Assembly: GCA_022579005.1 (NCBI GenBank)
Contig: MU401528.1
Span: 100,097-164,096 of the forward strand
Source of the DNA: Poronia punctata
Lineage: Eukaryota > Ascomycota > Sordariomycetes > Xylariales > Xylariaceae
Direction: 5' to 3'
DNA: 64,000 nt
Positions within the stretch are counted from its first letter, which is position 1. Every line of letters begins with the position of its first letter. Positions 62,400 through 64,000 of the stretch are shown here, one piece after another. The position numbers and the translations under genes were made by a program. The notes beneath the pieces are model-generated. The model worked only from the letters and a program-made list of their open reading frames with translations. It had not been told where the DNA came from and did no database searches.

Positions 62400-64000
62400 A
62401 TTGAACAGAAGACTGAATGACCGGGAGTGTTATGGACGTTTGGTGTTGAGGTCTAGAATTGGTTCGTAAAGACCCAACTTATTGATTGTTGGTTGTTCAC
62501 GAGTGATTGTTTCAAATCGGAAAATTTTTCGTGGCGTGCCCAGCCGACGTATCTCTCGAAGAAAAGAACGAAATTGTCTCCTCTGAGAGAAAAGAAAGTA
62601 CGGCAAGGAACGAAAAAACAAAATCAGAAAGATGAAACCAGTAAAAGGTTAGTCCCTGAACACACAGGACCCGATGTGTGATGTTTGAAAATGGGCGGAA
62701 GGGTGGGAGGGTGGATGAGAGGGAGAAGGAGTGGGAAGGGAAAGAAGGTTAAGTATGTTTGCCTAAGGGCAAAAAAATTAAAGAATTGATTAGGTGTCTG
62801 TGGCCTACCTACGAGTAGTCCTTGGTACATGTATGTATGTTGATAGGAATCAGGGTAGGCATGTACCTAAGAAATGTAGGTGGGTACTTAGTTCCTATGT
62901 TGTTTGTCAAATGGAAAGATGTACTAGTGACTTGTGTATTCTAAATAATTCTCAGCAGGAAGGCGGGTATGTACCATACCTCTCGGAGTGCCCTTTATCT
63001 CTGAGAGTTTAGCCAGGTAGTTCTGGGTCATTATCGTAACCTTGAAGAGTGTTTGGACCTTAGTTGTTTGCTCGTATACCTTATTTAAGTAGTTTGCAGA
63101 GAATTAAAAAAGTGGCTGACAACATTGCTTAATATATTCACTATTTAGCCCATGTAATATTATACTTGAAACTGTTTGCTTTACACTCCATACACTATGT
63201 AAGTTAGATGCCTGTCTACGAGAGTATTTGTACATACCTACATAATGGTTGACAATGACTGGCAAGAGAGGCATCATCCACACGTACGGCATGTTTGTAA
63301 GAGCTACATTACGAGTAGGAAAGCAAAACCCTGGAAAAGTAAGAGTTACTTTAGTAGTCAAATACAAGCCCCGGTAATGATCCGATGGGAGTACCAAGTA
63401 GACACTAGCCAAGTACCAAGGTGGGATGAACAGGAAATGTCAGAAAATTCAAGTCCCATAAGCCAAGTAGATGTGCATACGAGTACCTATCTGTATGACC
63501 AATGAATTTTGTTGTCAGTCGGCCAGAGGCAAATTCTGCAAGGTCTGCGTTCAAGGGATGCCGTATCCAGAGTAATCCAGACATCCTACCAGGCCCGGGG
63601 GATAGCCGTAGCTCTGCCCTAGCCACCTGACTACGAGTAGGCTCAAAGGTTGGAAGCGGTGGCAAAAGAAAAATCCATTGTCGTTACATCAGAGGGTGGT
63701 TCTTACATCTGGTACCTCTGACTTGGCGCATTCTACCCAGATAGGCTAGGTACATTGTCTATGAGGGCAAGTGGGTTTTGGACACCATCAGGTCCCTGAA
63801 TATGTTCGGTAAACCGGTGTGCCAAAGACTTATTACGCAATATCTTAGCCTTCCCATATCAACTTTTTATCCATATTTGTGTCTATGTTACATACGTGTA
63901 TCTATGTGGCTACTATTATCTACGATAGGTAACAGAAGCCAAACTATTATATGACGTGTAATAGGTACACATCTGCTACGAATCGTGCCCGTTTGACACT
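62400..64000. other. Upstream of Ded1, no gene recognised
   Basis: Ded1 promoter and leader, then about 1.4 kb without a supported gene. Four TACGAGTA octamers occur within 62.8-63.65 kb (62810, 63309, 63478, 63632). Short open frames have no domain or signal peptide. Confidence 0.5.

Overview
The window looks like a chromosome segment of a filamentous ascomycete (Pezizomycotina, probably Sordariomycetes). The evidence is short GT-AG introns, fungal branch points (CTAAC/CTAAT), a septin of the mould AspC/Cdc12 type, an Ies1 subunit of INO80, an Irc22-type protein, secreted small proteins, and an AT-rich block that looks like repeat-induced point mutation (RIP).

Layout. Positions 1-4085 are an extremely AT-rich block. 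A decayed Ty3/gypsy pol (RT, RNase H, integrase, chromodomain) can be read on the plus strand in its first 2.65 kb. The sequence changes sharply to normal composition near 4.1 kb, and the first gene after the boundary encodes a small secreted Cys-containing protein. From 6 to 26 kb lie a GPI-type secreted protein, cytosolic tyrosyl-tRNA synthetase, a PNGase A-like amidase, a secreted PEBP-like protein, an Irc22/TRAP-alpha-like ER protein, a large glycine-rich GPGQG-repeat protein of unknown function, an AT-hook protein and an aprataxin/Hnt3 DNA-repair hydrolase. From 26 to 47 kb are a Vps3/Vps39-like tethering subunit, a small single-pass membrane protein, a Bcs1-like AAA ATPase, Pwp2 (U3 snoRNP), a Cdc12-type septin, a mitochondrial dehydrogenase kinase and a Csi2-like membrane protein. 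From 47 to 64 kb are a Yor1-like ABCC transporter, a 3.9-kb gene-poor gap, Ies1 and the Ded1 RNA helicase.

The genes are mostly unrelated housekeeping functions (translation, ribosome assembly, chromatin, trafficking, repair); there is no operon, biosynthetic cluster or CRISPR. I did not find a clear new multi-gene system. The most unusual signals are: (i) a RIP-like block with no TC dinucleotide seen over about 4 kb; (ii) several very small internal exons (11 nt in TyrRS, 10 nt in the PEBP gene, a possible 4-nt exon in the glycine-rich gene); (iii) an octamer, TACGAGTA, repeated about 18 times and only between genes; (iv) a silk-like GPGQG tandem-repeat protein; and (v) a GATA-type palindrome in the Pwp2/septin divergent promoter.

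All exon joins were deduced by eye from splice signals, reading-frame phase and family resemblance. No search or RNA data were available.
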